Assembly (NCBI RefSeq): GCF_004329815.1
Contig: NZ_SJPE01000014.1
Coordinates: forward strand, 340-64,339
Direction of reading: 5' to 3'
Length of the DNA: 64,000 bases
Source: Flavobacterium silvisoli
Lineage (GTDB): Bacteria > Bacteroidota > Bacteroidia > Flavobacteriales > Flavobacteriaceae
Shown here: positions 36,665 to 44,757 of the stretch, one piece after another
How positions within the stretch are numbered: position 1 is the stretch's first letter
Layout: every line of letters starts with the position of its first letter
Translations under genes and position numbers: made by a program
Notes under the pieces: model-generated
The model's database searches: none
The model's input: only the letters and a program-made list of their open reading frames with translations
What the model was told of the DNA's origin: nothing

Positions 36665-37732
36665 ATGAAAAAAATAAAATTTGGAAACAGAGTTATAGGA
36701 CCCGGTGAACCACTCTACTTTATTGCCGATATTGGTGCCAACCACGATGGTAGTCTTGATAAGGCTTACCGGTTGATTGAATTGGCCAAAGAGGCCGGAG
36801 CTGATGCTGCTAAATTTCAAAATTTTCAAGCGGCTAAAATTGTGAGCCGAGTGGGTTTTGAAAATTTGGGAACACAACTGTCCCACCAATCCAAATGGAA
36901 GAAGAGTGTTTATGAAGTTTATGAAGATGCCAGTATTTCACTCGATTGGACACCTTTATTGAAGAAGAAATGTGATGAAGTTGGGATTGATTTTTTTACC
37001 AGTCCGTACGATTTTCAATCGGTAGATGCGGTTGATACATATGTAGATTTATACAAAATCGGTTCGGGTGATATCACCTGGATTGAAATTATTGAGCACA
37101 TAGCAAAAAAGAATAAACCTGTCCTTATAGCTACCGGAGCTTCTGAAATGGAAGATGTAGAAAGAGCCATGACTGCTCTTGAGGCTTTGACCGACGATAT
37201 TGTATTAATGCAATGCAACACTAATTATACTTTGGATAAGGACAAGTATAAATATGTTAATTTGAATGTTTTAAAAGATTTTGCGCAACGCTATCCCAAT
37301 GCGGTTTTAGGATTGTCTGATCATACCTTAGGACATGCCACTGTATTAGGAGCGGTTGCTCTGGGAGCTGTGGTCATCGAAAAACACTTTACCGACAGCA
37401 ATGAGCACGAAGGTCCTGACCATAAGTTTGCTATGAATCCGAAGACATGGAGAGAAATGGTAGACAATGCTAACGAGGTTTATTATGCTTTAGGCGATGG
37501 TATCAAAAGAATTGAGGAGAATGAGAAAACATCTCTGATTGTACAAAGAAGATCATTACGTGCTACGGTTGATTTGCCGGTAGGAAAAATTATAGAAAAA
37601 CAAGATTTAGAAGCATTGCGACCAATCCCTTCTGATGGATTTTCACCTTACCAAATTGATGAATTAATTGGTAAAAAATTGACACAACCTCTGGGAAAGG
37701 GAGAACACATTACTAAAAATCACATACAATAA
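36665..37732 (+). CDS. NeuB-family nonulosonic acid synthase (PseI/NeuB-like)
   Basis: A 355-residue enzyme: TIM barrel (~1-280; FIADIGANHDGSLDKAYRLI, DAAKFQNF, GIDFFTSPYDFQSVDAVD, YKIGSGDITW, LGLSDHTLGH, IEKHFTDSNEHEGPDHKFAM) followed by a SAF/antifreeze-like domain (~290-355; SLIVQRRSLRATVDLPVGK, LGKGEHITKNHI). It condenses phosphoenolpyruvate with a six-carbon HexNAc to make a nine-carbon ulosonic acid. Whether the acceptor is ManNAc-like, Pse-type or another sugar is not fixed by these motifs. It starts five bases after the reductase stop. Confidence 0.92.
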   Translation: MKKIKFGNRVIGPGEPLYFIADIGANHDGSLDKAYRLIELAKEAGADAAKFQNFQAAKIVSRVGFENLGTQLSHQSKWKKSVYEVYEDASISLDWTPLLKKKCDEVGIDFFTSPYDFQSVDAVDTYVDLYKIGSGDITWIEIIEHIAKKNKPVLIATGASEMEDVERAMTALEALTDDIVLMQCNTNYTLDKDKYKYVNLNVLKDFAQRYPNAVLGLSDHTLGHATVLGAVALGAVVIEKHFTDSNEHEGPDHKFAMNPKTWREMVDNANEVYYALGDGIKRIEENEKTSLIVQRRSLRATVDLPVGKIIEKQDLEALRPIPSDGFSPYQIDELIGKKLTQPLGKGEHITKNHIQ

Positions 37733-37736
37733 AGTC

Positions 37737-38270
37737 ATGTTAAAAGGGAAATACACCGGACTGAGAGCCATAGAAAAAGAGGATTTGATTCTTTTGAGAG
37801 ATTGGAGAAATATTCCCCATTTCAGAAAAAATTTCAGAGAGCACAAAGAACTCAATCTGTTCAATCAAGAAGCTTGGTTTAACAGAACCTGCAGCAGTCC
37901 AAACGATTTTATGTTTGTTATTGTTGATTTGGAAACCAATAAACCTCTCGGCGCCTGTGGACTTTTATATACCAATTGGATTATCAGGTCGGCAGACTTT
38001 TCATTTTATATCGGACATGATGAATTGTATATGGATGACAAATATGCATCAGATGCCGCCAGCGTATTGATTGACTACGGATTTAAAGATTTGAATTTGA
38101 ATAAAATTTGGATGGAATTGTATGAATACGACGAGAAGAAACTGAATTTTTTCAAAAACAAATTCCATTTTCATGTTGATGGCATGTTAAGACAAAATGC
38201 CTTCAGCGAAGGGCGATACTGGGATTCATATGTGATTTCCTTGTTGGCTTCAGAATACTTGAAAAAATAA
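37737..38270 (+). CDS. GNAT-family acetyltransferase of the nonulosonic acid module
   Basis: A 177-residue protein beginning LKGKYTGLRAIEKEDLILLRDWRN, with the LRDWRN element often seen in sugar-modifying GNATs. The acyl-CoA region includes YIGHDELYMDDKYASDAASVLIDYGF; the C-terminal half has NKIWMELYEYDEKKLNFF. PseH, which N-acetylates the 4-amino group in pseudaminic acid synthesis, is of this family. Here no aminotransferase is visible, so it could O-acetylate, or acylate an amine made by an enzyme encoded elsewhere. It lies four bases after the neuB stop. Confidence 0.83.
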   Translation: MLKGKYTGLRAIEKEDLILLRDWRNIPHFRKNFREHKELNLFNQEAWFNRTCSSPNDFMFVIVDLETNKPLGACGLLYTNWIIRSADFSFYIGHDELYMDDKYASDAASVLIDYGFKDLNLNKIWMELYEYDEKKLNFFKNKFHFHVDGMLRQNAFSEGRYWDSYVISLLASEYLKK

Positions 38271-38279
38271 ACTACTGCA

Positions 38280-38975
38280 ATGAAAAACTTAGCCATTATT
38301 CCGGCAAGAGGCGGAAGCAAAAGAATTCCGCGTAAGAACATCAAGAACTTTTTAGGGAAGCCCATCATTGCCTATTCGATAGAAGCCGCTTTACAGTCCG
38401 GGCTTTTTGATGAAGTGATGGTGTCTACCGATGATTCTGAAATTGCAGAAGTAGCCAAGCAATACGGCGCTAAAGTTCCTTTTATGCGCAGCGAAAAAAA
38501 TGCGGATGATTATGCAACTACGCTAGACGTACTTAAAGAAGTGGAGTCAGTTTACAAGGAAAAGCTGAATCTGACTTTTGACTGCATTTGCTGTATTTAT
38601 CCGACGGCACCCCTTATTAGTATTGCCAAACTCAAGGAAGGATATGACTTATTAATCAGTCAAAAACTGGATGTTGTATATCCTATTGTTCCTTTTTCTT
38701 ATCCTTTGTTACGCGCGGTTGAGATTGATAATGGTATAACGCGTATGGTTTGGAACCAATACATGAACAGTCGATCCCAAGACCTGAAAAAATATTATCA
38801 CGATGCCGGTCAATGGTATTGGTACACCCCGGCAACCATTAAGGATTCCCTGTTTACTGATAAAACGGCCTCAATTATTTTGGACGAAACCGAAATACAG
38901 GATATTGATTCTTTGATTGATTGGCAATTGGCAGAAATGAAGTATAAGCTTTTAAATAATTCAATAAAAGAATAA
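38280..38975 (+). CDS. pseF: CMP-nonulosonic acid cytidylyltransferase (PseF-like)
   Basis: A 231-residue nucleotidyltransferase: IIPARGGSKRIPRKNIKNFLGKP (CTP-binding loop), AYSIEAALQSGLFDEVMVSTDD and YGAKVPFMRSEKNADDYATT. The pattern is closest to PseF/NeuA and CMP-activates the NeuB product. It closes the module pseB-SDR-neuB-GNAT-pseF. The next gene is the flippase, 23 bases away. Confidence 0.9.
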   Translation: MKNLAIIPARGGSKRIPRKNIKNFLGKPIIAYSIEAALQSGLFDEVMVSTDDSEIAEVAKQYGAKVPFMRSEKNADDYATTLDVLKEVESVYKEKLNLTFDCICCIYPTAPLISIAKLKEGYDLLISQKLDVVYPIVPFSYPLLRAVEIDNGITRMVWNQYMNSRSQDLKKYYHDAGQWYWYTPATIKDSLFTDKTASIILDETEIQDIDSLIDWQLAEMKYKLLNNSIKE

Positions 38976-38998
38976 CTTACGGTTATCTACAATTCGCT

Positions 38999-40453
38999 AT
39001 GAGTATTAAAAAAGCCACAGTTTCCAATGTGAAATGGTCTTTTATAGAGTCCATTAGTCTGCAGGTTGTCAGTTTCATTCTGAGTTTGGTTCTTGCTCGA
39101 TTGTTGGAGCCTTCAGCTTTTGGTGTTTTGGCTATAGTGAATGTGTTTTATTTGTTGACTACTCTTTTCATAGATTCAGGTTTGAAAGAAGCTTTGATTC
39201 AAAAAGCAGAAGTTACTGAAGTTGATTATTCTTCCGTCTTTTGGTTGAACATGGGTAAGTCTGTGTTTATTTATTCCTGTCTTTTTATTGTGGCTCCTTA
39301 CATACAGGATAGTTATGGCTACGAAAACCTTTCTTTTTATATAAGATTGCAATCGTTGACCCTTATTATTGAAGCTTTTGGATTAGTTCAAATTGTTAAG
39401 GCGATAAAGGATTTGCAAATAAAAAAAATAACAAAGGCCCGAATACCTGCGTCTTTAATCAGTCTTTTGGTAGGAATAACGATGGCTTATCACGGCTTTG
39501 GAATCGTTTCATTAATTGTTCAGCAATTGGTGAATGTATTTATTTATTCTTTGCTGTTAGTTGTTAACATCCGGTTTCGTCCATCTTTTGTTTTTGATTT
39601 TAAATTGGTACTACCTCTTTATAAATTCGGAGTACGATTGTTGGGAGTAAGTTTAATCTCCAGATTTTATGCCCAATCGTTGAATTTAATTTATGCAAAA
39701 GCCTATTCGCCGACTACTTTAGGTTTGTATTCCAAGTCAACCAGTATGCAAAATACACCTATAGATATTATAAACGGACCTTTTTTAAAGGGACTTTATC
39801 CAACCCTAGTTAAGTTACAAAATAACACAAAGCCTTTAAAGAAAATTGTTCTTCAAAACATTAAAACCGTAACCTTTTTAATTTTGATTGTCAACGGAAT
39901 TTTTTATTTTCAGGCTCATGAAATTATAAGGTTATTATTAGGGGTAAAGTGGTTTGGAATGGAACCTTATGTGAAAATTGCGGCAGTCGGGAGTACTTTT
40001 TTTCCAATAAACGGACAGTGTCAAAGTATTTTTAAAGTAAAGAATAAAGTCAATCTTTTTTTTAAAATTGAACTGATTTCTAAAATCGTCGTTTTAGTTA
40101 CGATTTTCTCTTTAATATCTTTTTACGATTTGCCTCAAATATTATGGCTTATTGTTATAATAACCATATTAACCTCTGTAACTTATTTTTATTTTACCAG
40201 CCGTATTCTTAGTTTTTCGTTTAAAAAAGAATTGTATTCTCTGCTATTCCTAATGTTAATTCATGCCTTGGCTGGGTTTGGATTGAATTTTTGTATTAAG
40301 CTTTTGTTTGCTCATATACCGGCATTATTTTCTATTATGATTTTCGGATTCATCTATTTTGTTTTAACGGCATTTCTTTTTTATGTCTTTAACAAAAAAA
40401 TCATCGGTAATCTCTTCAAGAATAATAAGTTTTTAAAGATAAAAATCAGTTAA
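38999..40453 (+). CDS. Oligosaccharide-lipid flippase (Wzx-like)
   Basis: A 484-residue protein with 12-14 hydrophobic segments, opening VKWSFIESISLQVVSFILSLVLARLLEPSAFGVLAIV, the classic start of the polysaccharide-synthesis MATE-like (Wzx/RfbX, Polysacc_synt_C) family. It would flip lipid-linked repeat units across the inner membrane. It starts a visibly more A+T-rich stretch that runs to about 44730. Confidence 0.9.
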   Translation: MSIKKATVSNVKWSFIESISLQVVSFILSLVLARLLEPSAFGVLAIVNVFYLLTTLFIDSGLKEALIQKAEVTEVDYSSVFWLNMGKSVFIYSCLFIVAPYIQDSYGYENLSFYIRLQSLTLIIEAFGLVQIVKAIKDLQIKKITKARIPASLISLLVGITMAYHGFGIVSLIVQQLVNVFIYSLLLVVNIRFRPSFVFDFKLVLPLYKFGVRLLGVSLISRFYAQSLNLIYAKAYSPTTLGLYSKSTSMQNTPIDIINGPFLKGLYPTLVKLQNNTKPLKKIVLQNIKTVTFLILIVNGIFYFQAHEIIRLLLGVKWFGMEPYVKIAAVGSTFFPINGQCQSIFKVKNKVNLFFKIELISKIVVLVTIFSLISFYDLPQILWLIVIITILTSVTYFYFTSRILSFSFKKELYSLLFLMLIHALAGFGLNFCIKLLFAHIPALFSIMIFGFIYFVLTAFLFYVFNKKIIGNLFKNNKFLKIKIS

Positions 40454-40549
40454 ATATAAGGGTTTTATTATGAGGTTTTTAGCTATTTTTAACGATATTT
40501 AAAATCAGCATCTAAATTCAAAGAGGAGACACCAAAAAAAAAATACTGT

Positions 40550-41917
40550 ATGAACATTTTGTTACCAATTGAAACCATTAACAGAGAAATTGATTTTAAA
40601 ATTGTTTTGGCAGGTTTTCTCTCCAATCAAGGGCATAAAGTATACATTGGTCAGCACGAATTTTTAATGAAATTAGTTCCGAAAATTCCACATGGTGGAC
40701 TATACATCGGTAAAAATATTTTTAATAAACGTTCTGATCTTGAGAAGGGGGAGAAGTATCACCTGTTGAAAAAATACAATTTTGACGTGATATATTTACA
40801 CGAAGAAGGGGCTGTTTTTCCGGGTAAGGAGGCAGATTGGATTCGAATTTTAAAATCACAATACAACACCGATTTTTTTGATGAGAATGATAAAATTTGT
40901 GTTTGGGGTGATTTCCAAAAAAGAATAGATGAAGCAAGAAGACCTAAATCATCAGTCATTACTACCGGACATCCACGATTTGATTTGTGCAAGGAAAAAT
41001 GGCATTCCTTGTATTTTTCAAAAGTTGAAATATTGAAAAAAGCATACGGTAACTTTGTCCTGATTAACGGTAATTATGGCATGGCAAATCACGGATTAGG
41101 TTTAGAACATGTATTTTCAGAAAAAGGAGATTACAACGTTGCTGATGAAACACAACGATTAAAACGTGTCAATTTCTTTTGTCATTCTTCCAAAAAAATG
41201 ATTGATTTGGTTTGTCTTACCCATGAATTAGCAGTAAAATTCCCAAAGTTGAATTTTGTATTCAGACCGCACCCTTCTGAAAATCATCAATATTATAAAA
41301 CTGTTTTTGTGGGAGTTAATAATATTTTTGTAAGTCATGATGGGCCGATTCTTCCTTGGATAATAGCTTCAAAAGCTATAATTCACGATGGGTGTACAAC
41401 GGCTATAGAAGCGACATTAGCCAACAAATTAGTGATTAATTTTGAAACTCATGTCAATCAGGATTATGATGTTTGGTTGCCTAATCAAATGGGGGTTAAG
41501 GCAAATGGAATTAACGAGGTAGTGTCATATTTAAACAATATGGAGGCAAATGAGAATGCGCCTGTAAGACAACTTGAAAGTCAGCTGGCAAATCAGTTGC
41601 TTTATAATTTCAATGAGGACAGTTTCGAATCGCTGTTAAAAGTCATTAATGAATTAATAACAGAAAAAGAACAACACACACAAAACAAGAATATATCGTC
41701 AGCATTCATCCAAAAAGTATACTTTACGGAAATGTTAAAAACAAAATTATATTTAATGTTAAAGCCTCATAAAAGGAAAAATATAGAATATCACAAAACA
41801 AAATTTTATGGTTTTAATGAAGGGGAATTGGCAGAAAAAATAAAAATGGTTTCTGCAATCCTCGGCAAGAAAATAAACCATAAATTTCACAATTCTAAAT
41901 TAATTGAAATAGAATGA
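40550..41917 (+). CDS. Surface carbohydrate biosynthesis protein, GT-B-like
   Basis: A 455-residue protein resembling the surface-carbohydrate-biosynthesis family often seen in nonulosonic-acid loci. Visible marks: opening LLPIETINREIDFKIVLAGFLSNQGHKVYIGQ, VWGDFQKRI, ITTGHPRFDLCKEKW, VFRPHPSENH and HDGCTTAIEATLANKLVINFE, the last two being GT-B C-domain-like phosphate/nucleotide-binding elements also found in CDP-glycerol and NeuC/PseG-type proteins. It may transfer the nonulosonic acid or a glycerol-phosphate, or act as a nucleotide-sugar hydrolase. No function is assigned. Its stop overlaps the next start (ATGA). Confidence 0.6.
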   Translation: MNILLPIETINREIDFKIVLAGFLSNQGHKVYIGQHEFLMKLVPKIPHGGLYIGKNIFNKRSDLEKGEKYHLLKKYNFDVIYLHEEGAVFPGKEADWIRILKSQYNTDFFDENDKICVWGDFQKRIDEARRPKSSVITTGHPRFDLCKEKWHSLYFSKVEILKKAYGNFVLINGNYGMANHGLGLEHVFSEKGDYNVADETQRLKRVNFFCHSSKKMIDLVCLTHELAVKFPKLNFVFRPHPSENHQYYKTVFVGVNNIFVSHDGPILPWIIASKAIIHDGCTTAIEATLANKLVINFETHVNQDYDVWLPNQMGVKANGINEVVSYLNNMEANENAPVRQLESQLANQLLYNFNEDSFESLLKVINELITEKEQHTQNKNISSAFIQKVYFTEMLKTKLYLMLKPHKRKNIEYHKTKFYGFNEGELAEKIKMVSAILGKKINHKFHNSKLIEIE

Positions 41918-42825
41918 TAACGAATCCACTGGTATCAGTAATTATTCCAACATACAAGCGCTCTGATTATTTGATGCGGGCTATAGATTCTGTTTTAAAT
42001 CAAACCTACAAGAATATTGAGATTATAGTTGTTGATGATAATGACAATAATAGTGAAAGTCGGAAATTAACACACCAAAAACTGGAAGGATTAATTAACG
42101 ATAAAAAAATAATTTATCTAAAGCATGAATCTAATAAGGGTTTGTCTGCTGCTAGAAATACAGGGTTATTAAACGCAAAAGGAGACTACATTTCCTTTTT
42201 GGATGACGATGATGAATTTCATCCGCAAAAAACAGAAGTTCAATTAAAGATTTTCAAAAACTCAGATAGTAATGTAGGGCTTGTTTATAGTGCTTTTTTA
42301 AGAATAGATGTTGAAACTCGTACAGAAACTATTGTTTATCCAAAATACAAAGGGAATGTTCGCTCGATTTTAGGGTTGAATCATATCGGCCCGCCCTCTA
42401 TGGTAATGTGTTCCAGAGAAGCTGTAGATAAGATAGGTGGATTTGATGTAGCTTTCCGCTCAAGAGAGGATATTGAGTTTTATTACAGATTGTCGGAATT
42501 TTTTACTGTTGATTACACAGATGAAGTTCTGATGAGTTATTATGTTCATTCTAACGCAATGAGTAGGATTCAATCCGATAAGTTATTTTTTTTAGAAAAA
42601 TTCATAGAAAAATACTTTGAAAATTTAAAAAATCCCACCAAAAGGTGGAGTGAGATTCAGGAACGCTTAGGTGAATTACATGCAATAAACGGAAATGCCA
42701 TAAAGGCATGGAAGGCTTTCCTTTTGTCTTATAAATACAATCCCTCCCGATTAGCAATTTTGGGTAAATTAGTGTTGAGTTTTCTAGGTAAAAAATATTA
42801 TATGAAATATAGAAATGTCCGATAA
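41914..42825 (+). CDS. Glycosyltransferase family 2
   Basis: A 303-residue GT-A fold enzyme: VSVIIPTYKRSDYLMRAIDSVLNQTYKNIEIIVVDDNDN at the start, a DXD-like FLDDDDEFHP, and an acceptor-site EDIEF motif (SREDIEFYYRL). It would add one sugar to the repeat unit on the lipid carrier. Overlaps the genes on both sides by a few bases, indicating tight co-translation. Confidence 0.9.
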   Translation: MITNPLVSVIIPTYKRSDYLMRAIDSVLNQTYKNIEIIVVDDNDNNSESRKLTHQKLEGLINDKKIIYLKHESNKGLSAARNTGLLNAKGDYISFLDDDDEFHPQKTEVQLKIFKNSDSNVGLVYSAFLRIDVETRTETIVYPKYKGNVRSILGLNHIGPPSMVMCSREAVDKIGGFDVAFRSREDIEFYYRLSEFFTVDYTDEVLMSYYVHSNAMSRIQSDKLFFLEKFIEKYFENLKNPTKRWSEIQERLGELHAINGNAIKAWKAFLLSYKYNPSRLAILGKLVLSFLGKKYYMKYRNVR

Positions 42826-43966
42826 AAAAAAGAAAATAGCTTTTTTTGGGTTACCCTTATCAGGCGGTAATTATACCCATTATTGTTATTTAAAGCATGG
42901 ATTAAAAGATTTTGAATTTTCTTTAATTGGTGTAGGAAAAATTGATATTTCACTGATATGTGACTCTAGCTTTATTCACTTGGGTAATGATTTAGATAAA
43001 AATAAAGATCAAACACACTTGGCTAAAATAGTGTTTGATTATATTGAAAATGCGCATTTTGATATCATTATTCCAATGAATTCGCCCATTGTTGTCTCTT
43101 TAATTCCTTTTCTGAATGAAAAAACCAGAATTGTACAAATTGTAAACAGTGATACACCCAGAGTATACAAATATGTTACTTCTCATATAGAATATGTTGA
43201 CCAAATCATATGCATTTCTTCAAAGCAAATGCAAGAAATAGAAAAAAGGATTCCTTTTGATTTTTTCAATTCAAATGTTTCCTTGATACCTCATGGAGTT
43301 ACTTTGGATGACAATGACATAAAATACAATGACAACGGTATTCTTTGTTTAGGTTATTTGGGCAGAATGCATCAAGGTCATAAAAATATTTTTTTGCTTC
43401 CTGAAATTTTAAAAAAGTTGTCTATTCCATATGAATTTGAACTTGTTGGAGGAGGAGAAGATAAAGCACTTCTACTTGAAAAGTTGAATAACGAAAATAT
43501 TATTTATAAAGACCACGGAAATTTAGATAAGGAAGACATAAATAAGGCTGTGAAAGATTGGGATATTCAGTTATTTCCGTCTACAGTTGAGGGATTTGGA
43601 TTAACCATTATTGAATGTATGAATCAAGGAGTAGTACCTGTGGCCAACCGGTTAAAAGGAGTGACGGATTACATTATTACGAATCAGATTGACGGGTACC
43701 TAATTGATAATAATGATGTTACTTTGTATGTTGACAGAATAATGTTATTACATTCTGATAGAAATCTCTTGAAAGCATTGAAGCATGGTGCTAAAAATAC
43801 CGTTAAAAACAGATTTGATTTGGCAACTGTTTTAAATCAGTACAACACTGTTTTCACCGGCGTACTCCAAAAAACGAACGATAAATTGCCTTTGGATTTT
43901 TCAGCTTGGAAACCTTATGTAGAGTATAAACCAAGTCTGCTCAAACGAATTTTAAATAAATTTTAG
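42815..43966 (+). CDS. Glycosyltransferase family 4
   Basis: A 383-residue GT-B enzyme. The C-terminal domain has GYLGRMHQGHKNIFLLPEIL, VGGGEDK, and the E-x7-E motif in STVEGFGLTIIECMNQGVVPVA. The N-terminal domain is less conserved, with GNYTHYCYLKHGL near the start. It overlaps the GT2 stop by 11 bases. Confidence 0.87.
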   Translation: MSDKKKKIAFFGLPLSGGNYTHYCYLKHGLKDFEFSLIGVGKIDISLICDSSFIHLGNDLDKNKDQTHLAKIVFDYIENAHFDIIIPMNSPIVVSLIPFLNEKTRIVQIVNSDTPRVYKYVTSHIEYVDQIICISSKQMQEIEKRIPFDFFNSNVSLIPHGVTLDDNDIKYNDNGILCLGYLGRMHQGHKNIFLLPEILKKLSIPYEFELVGGGEDKALLLEKLNNENIIYKDHGNLDKEDINKAVKDWDIQLFPSTVEGFGLTIIECMNQGVVPVANRLKGVTDYIITNQIDGYLIDNNDVTLYVDRIMLLHSDRNLLKALKHGAKNTVKNRFDLATVLNQYNTVFTGVLQKTNDKLPLDFSAWKPYVEYKPSLLKRILNKF

Positions 43967-43983
43967 TAGTATAACCAAATGCT

Positions 43984-44013
43984 GACTCGTTTAACGGAAA
44001 TTTACTACGAGTC
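43984..44013 (+). terminator. Possible weak hairpin between glycosyltransferase and methyltransferase genes
   Basis: GACTCGT (43984-43990) is complementary to ACGAGTC (44007-44013) with a 16-base loop, followed by TTGTGTTTT. It may attenuate transcription or be a processing site; the U tract is imperfect. Confidence 0.3.
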
Positions 44014-44036
44014 TTGTGTTTTAAACCAAAAATGAA

Positions 44037-44729
44037 ATGAAAAACCAGTTAAAAAAAATTATCCCTTCATGGTTCATAAATTGGAGAAGAAAAAAACTCT
44101 CTAAATTCAGAGACATGAGTCCGCAAGAAACGTTCCGACATATTTATGAAACTAATCATTGGAACAGCAAAGAAAGTATTTCCGGTGGCGGTTCTGAAAT
44201 CAATCAAACTATAACATTGATAAAAGATTTGGAAGAAATAATATCTGACAAAAAAATCACTAGTTTATTAGATGTTCCTTGCGGTGACTTTAATTGGATG
44301 AAAGAAGTTAATATGCCTTCAACCCAGTACATCGGTGGAGACATAGTAGAAGATTTGATTAAAAGAAATAGTGAGAATTTTAAAGATAGAACCAATGTAA
44401 CGTTTAAAGTTGTTGATTTAATTAAAGATCCATTACCTCAGAGTGATCTTATTTTCGTGAGAGATTGTTTAGTGCATCTGTCATACGATAATATTTTTTC
44501 AGCTATACAAAATATTAAATCTTCAGGCTGTAAATACTTAATGACTACTACTTTTACAGAGTGTGATAAAAATACAGATATAGTCACTGGAAATTGGCGG
44601 AAAATAAATTTGGAAAAAAAACCATTCAACTTTCCAAAACCGCTTTTAATCATTAATGAAAATTGTACCGAAGGAAATGGACTGAACAAAGATAAATCGA
44701 TGGGAATTTGGGAGATAAGTGCCCTTTAA
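44037..44729 (+). CDS. Class I SAM-dependent methyltransferase
   Basis: A 230-residue protein with motif I SLLDVPCGDFNWMKEV (glycine-rich loop in the variant PCGD form), motif II-like YIGGDIVEDLI and a DLIFVRDCLVHLSYDNI post-motif. It would methylate a sugar hydroxyl or carboxyl of the glycan, inferred from locus position. A 70-base gap separates it from the gene upstream. Confidence 0.78.
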   Translation: MKNQLKKIIPSWFINWRRKKLSKFRDMSPQETFRHIYETNHWNSKESISGGGSEINQTITLIKDLEEIISDKKITSLLDVPCGDFNWMKEVNMPSTQYIGGDIVEDLIKRNSENFKDRTNVTFKVVDLIKDPLPQSDLIFVRDCLVHLSYDNIFSAIQNIKSSGCKYLMTTTFTECDKNTDIVTGNWRKINLEKKPFNFPKPLLIINENCTEGNGLNKDKSMGIWEISAL

Positions 44730-44757
44730 CTATTTGAAAAATTAAATTGGAGCAAGG

